NCBI GenBank assembly: GCA_964627035.1
Contig: CAZVKN010000014.1
Location: forward strand, 18,919 to 82,918
DNA: 64,000 bases
Source of the DNA: CAZVKN01 sp964627035
Lineage (GTDB): Bacteria > Electryoneota > AABM5-125-24 > Hatepunaeales > Hatepunaeaceae
Direction of reading: 5' to 3'
Each line of letters begins with the position of its first letter. Position 1 is the first letter of the stretch. Below the pieces are notes generated by a model. It searched no databases. It had not been told where the DNA came from and worked only from the letters and a program-made list of their open reading frames with translations. Both the position numbers and the translations under genes were made by a program. This document shows, in pieces, positions 63,551-64,000 of the stretch.

Positions 63551-64000
63551 TTTAGATCTCCAAATTGTCTATTAAATATTAATTCAAATATTGCCGGACA
63601 GGATGATCCAAAATGGAGAAAGCCTCCCGGGAAAAAACCGGGAGGCTTATACAAACCTGTATATGTTCAAATAGGGTTCTTTCCTTTCAGATCTATCCTG
63701 ATGTCACCAATTCTTTATTTAAAATTTTTATCATGAAAGGTCCCCTATCGTTTATTTTGTTATTCTACATAAAACTACATCTTTTTCGCTCGAATGTCAA
63801 GTAATGACAGTATCTGATAGTATATTTTCTCACGTCAATCCTAATCGGACTCCTTCTCCACATGAACCGATCTGCCGTACTCGATTCGGAATTAGTTCAG
63901 AGTACACCCTTTAGCGTGGGAAATCAATCTAAAGATTGAACTCTGAACTGTACGTCTTCAGAACATTTGGGACAGATTGTGCAATAATCTAAGGGATACT
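63551..64000. other. Gene-free right end with hairpin and palindromic repeat
   Basis: No gene supported. It contains an 11-bp GC-rich stem AAGCCTCCCGG / CCGGGAGGCTT (63620-63630 with 63638-63648) without a clear T run, possibly a terminator for a gene outside the window, an AT-rich stretch, and the palindrome at 63894-63949. Confidence 0.5.
63894..63949. repeat. AGTTCAGAGT palindromic repeat
   Basis: Arms AGTTCAGAGT (63894-63903) and ACTCTGAACT (63940-63949), with an inner hairpin CAATCT-AA-AGATTG. Same plan as the repeat at 60012: outer arms around a CTTTAG word and a CACGCT word on the reverse strand. Confidence 0.65.

Noticed and set aside
63613..63804. Short plus-strand frame near the right end
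   Set aside because: It covers the GC-rich hairpin and an AT-rich stretch and lacks a ribosome-binding site or a recognisable product.
1..64000. tRNA, rRNA or known riboswitch
   Set aside because: By eye I found no T-loop/acceptor pairing, rRNA block or conserved riboswitch core; a covariance-model scan would be needed to be sure.

Overview
The window is one bacterial scaffold of roughly average GC content. It is coded almost entirely on the minus strand; the exceptions are a cyclic-nucleotide-domain/aspartase fusion, an SppA protease and a cell-wall recycling pair, which lie on the plus strand. The organism looks like a Gram-negative (diderm) bacterium: it has ExbB/ExbD/TonB-type energy transducers, lipoproteins with lipoboxes, an SppA with a predicted outer-membrane-like front half, and an AmgK/MurU-type muropeptide recycling route. 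Genes often carry clear Shine-Dalgarno sites (for example before hicB, aspA, sppA and the M23 peptidase), which argues against Bacteroidetes. AgmX/PglI-type C-terminal domains, very large TPR proteins, bactofilin and the overall gene mix suggest a candidate phylum near the FCB/Fibrobacterota-Calditrichota part of the tree; this placement is inference. A run of exactly 100 N marks a scaffold gap.

Layout. 1-508: 5' part of malate dehydrogenase. 770-2047: a stack of toxin-antitoxin genes, with an intact RelE-like pair downstream of broken HepT, MntA and small-protein genes. 2114-7121: rpmA, rplU, ribonuclease G and a TIGR03960-type radical SAM protein. 6961-12517: a phoH, 7TM-HD phosphodiesterase, ybeY, corC operon with a glycosyltransferase-like tail gene. 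12632-14523: LysM protein, coiled-coil lipoprotein, methyltransferase, and a relic of an AgmX-type domain. 14878-16743: cNMP-aspartase. 16876-19165: aspS and an AgmX-domain lipoprotein. 19276-33262: a 14-kb one-strand cluster of a TPR protein, a 2483-residue TPR protein, a small secreted protein, exbB, two exbD and an AgmX/TonB-like protein, closed by a strong terminator. 33636-42474: F-type ATP synthase operon carrying two foreign-looking insertions, a hicBA toxin-antitoxin module and a lipoprotein gene. 42712-43987: bactofilin and an M23 peptidase. 44264-50220: cca, Yip1-like protein, GT-C glycosyltransferase, transglutaminase-like protein, lone leuD. 50346-57157: ispH, cytochrome c maturation (CcsA/ResB), an HD-GYP response regulator, ispG, DinB-like and AhpD-like proteins. 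57307-62443: SppA, AmgK-like kinase, RapZ-C/MurU fusion. 62480-63550: rsgA.

How it fits together. Most genes are core metabolism or envelope functions. The least ordinary parts are: (1) the TPR-ExbB-ExbD-ExbD-AgmX cluster, a candidate proton-motive-force-driven envelope machine in which one ExbD has Asn where the conserved Asp should be; (2) hicBA inserted between atpB and atpE, with a second copy of the last 39 bases of atpB left on its far side; (3) a family of 54-bp double-hairpin palindromes starting TGTAGTC and ending GACTACA, scattered between genes and once inserted in frame inside the MurU-like domain; and (4) several other palindromic intergenic repeat families, one of which holds a copy of the 54-bp element nested within it.
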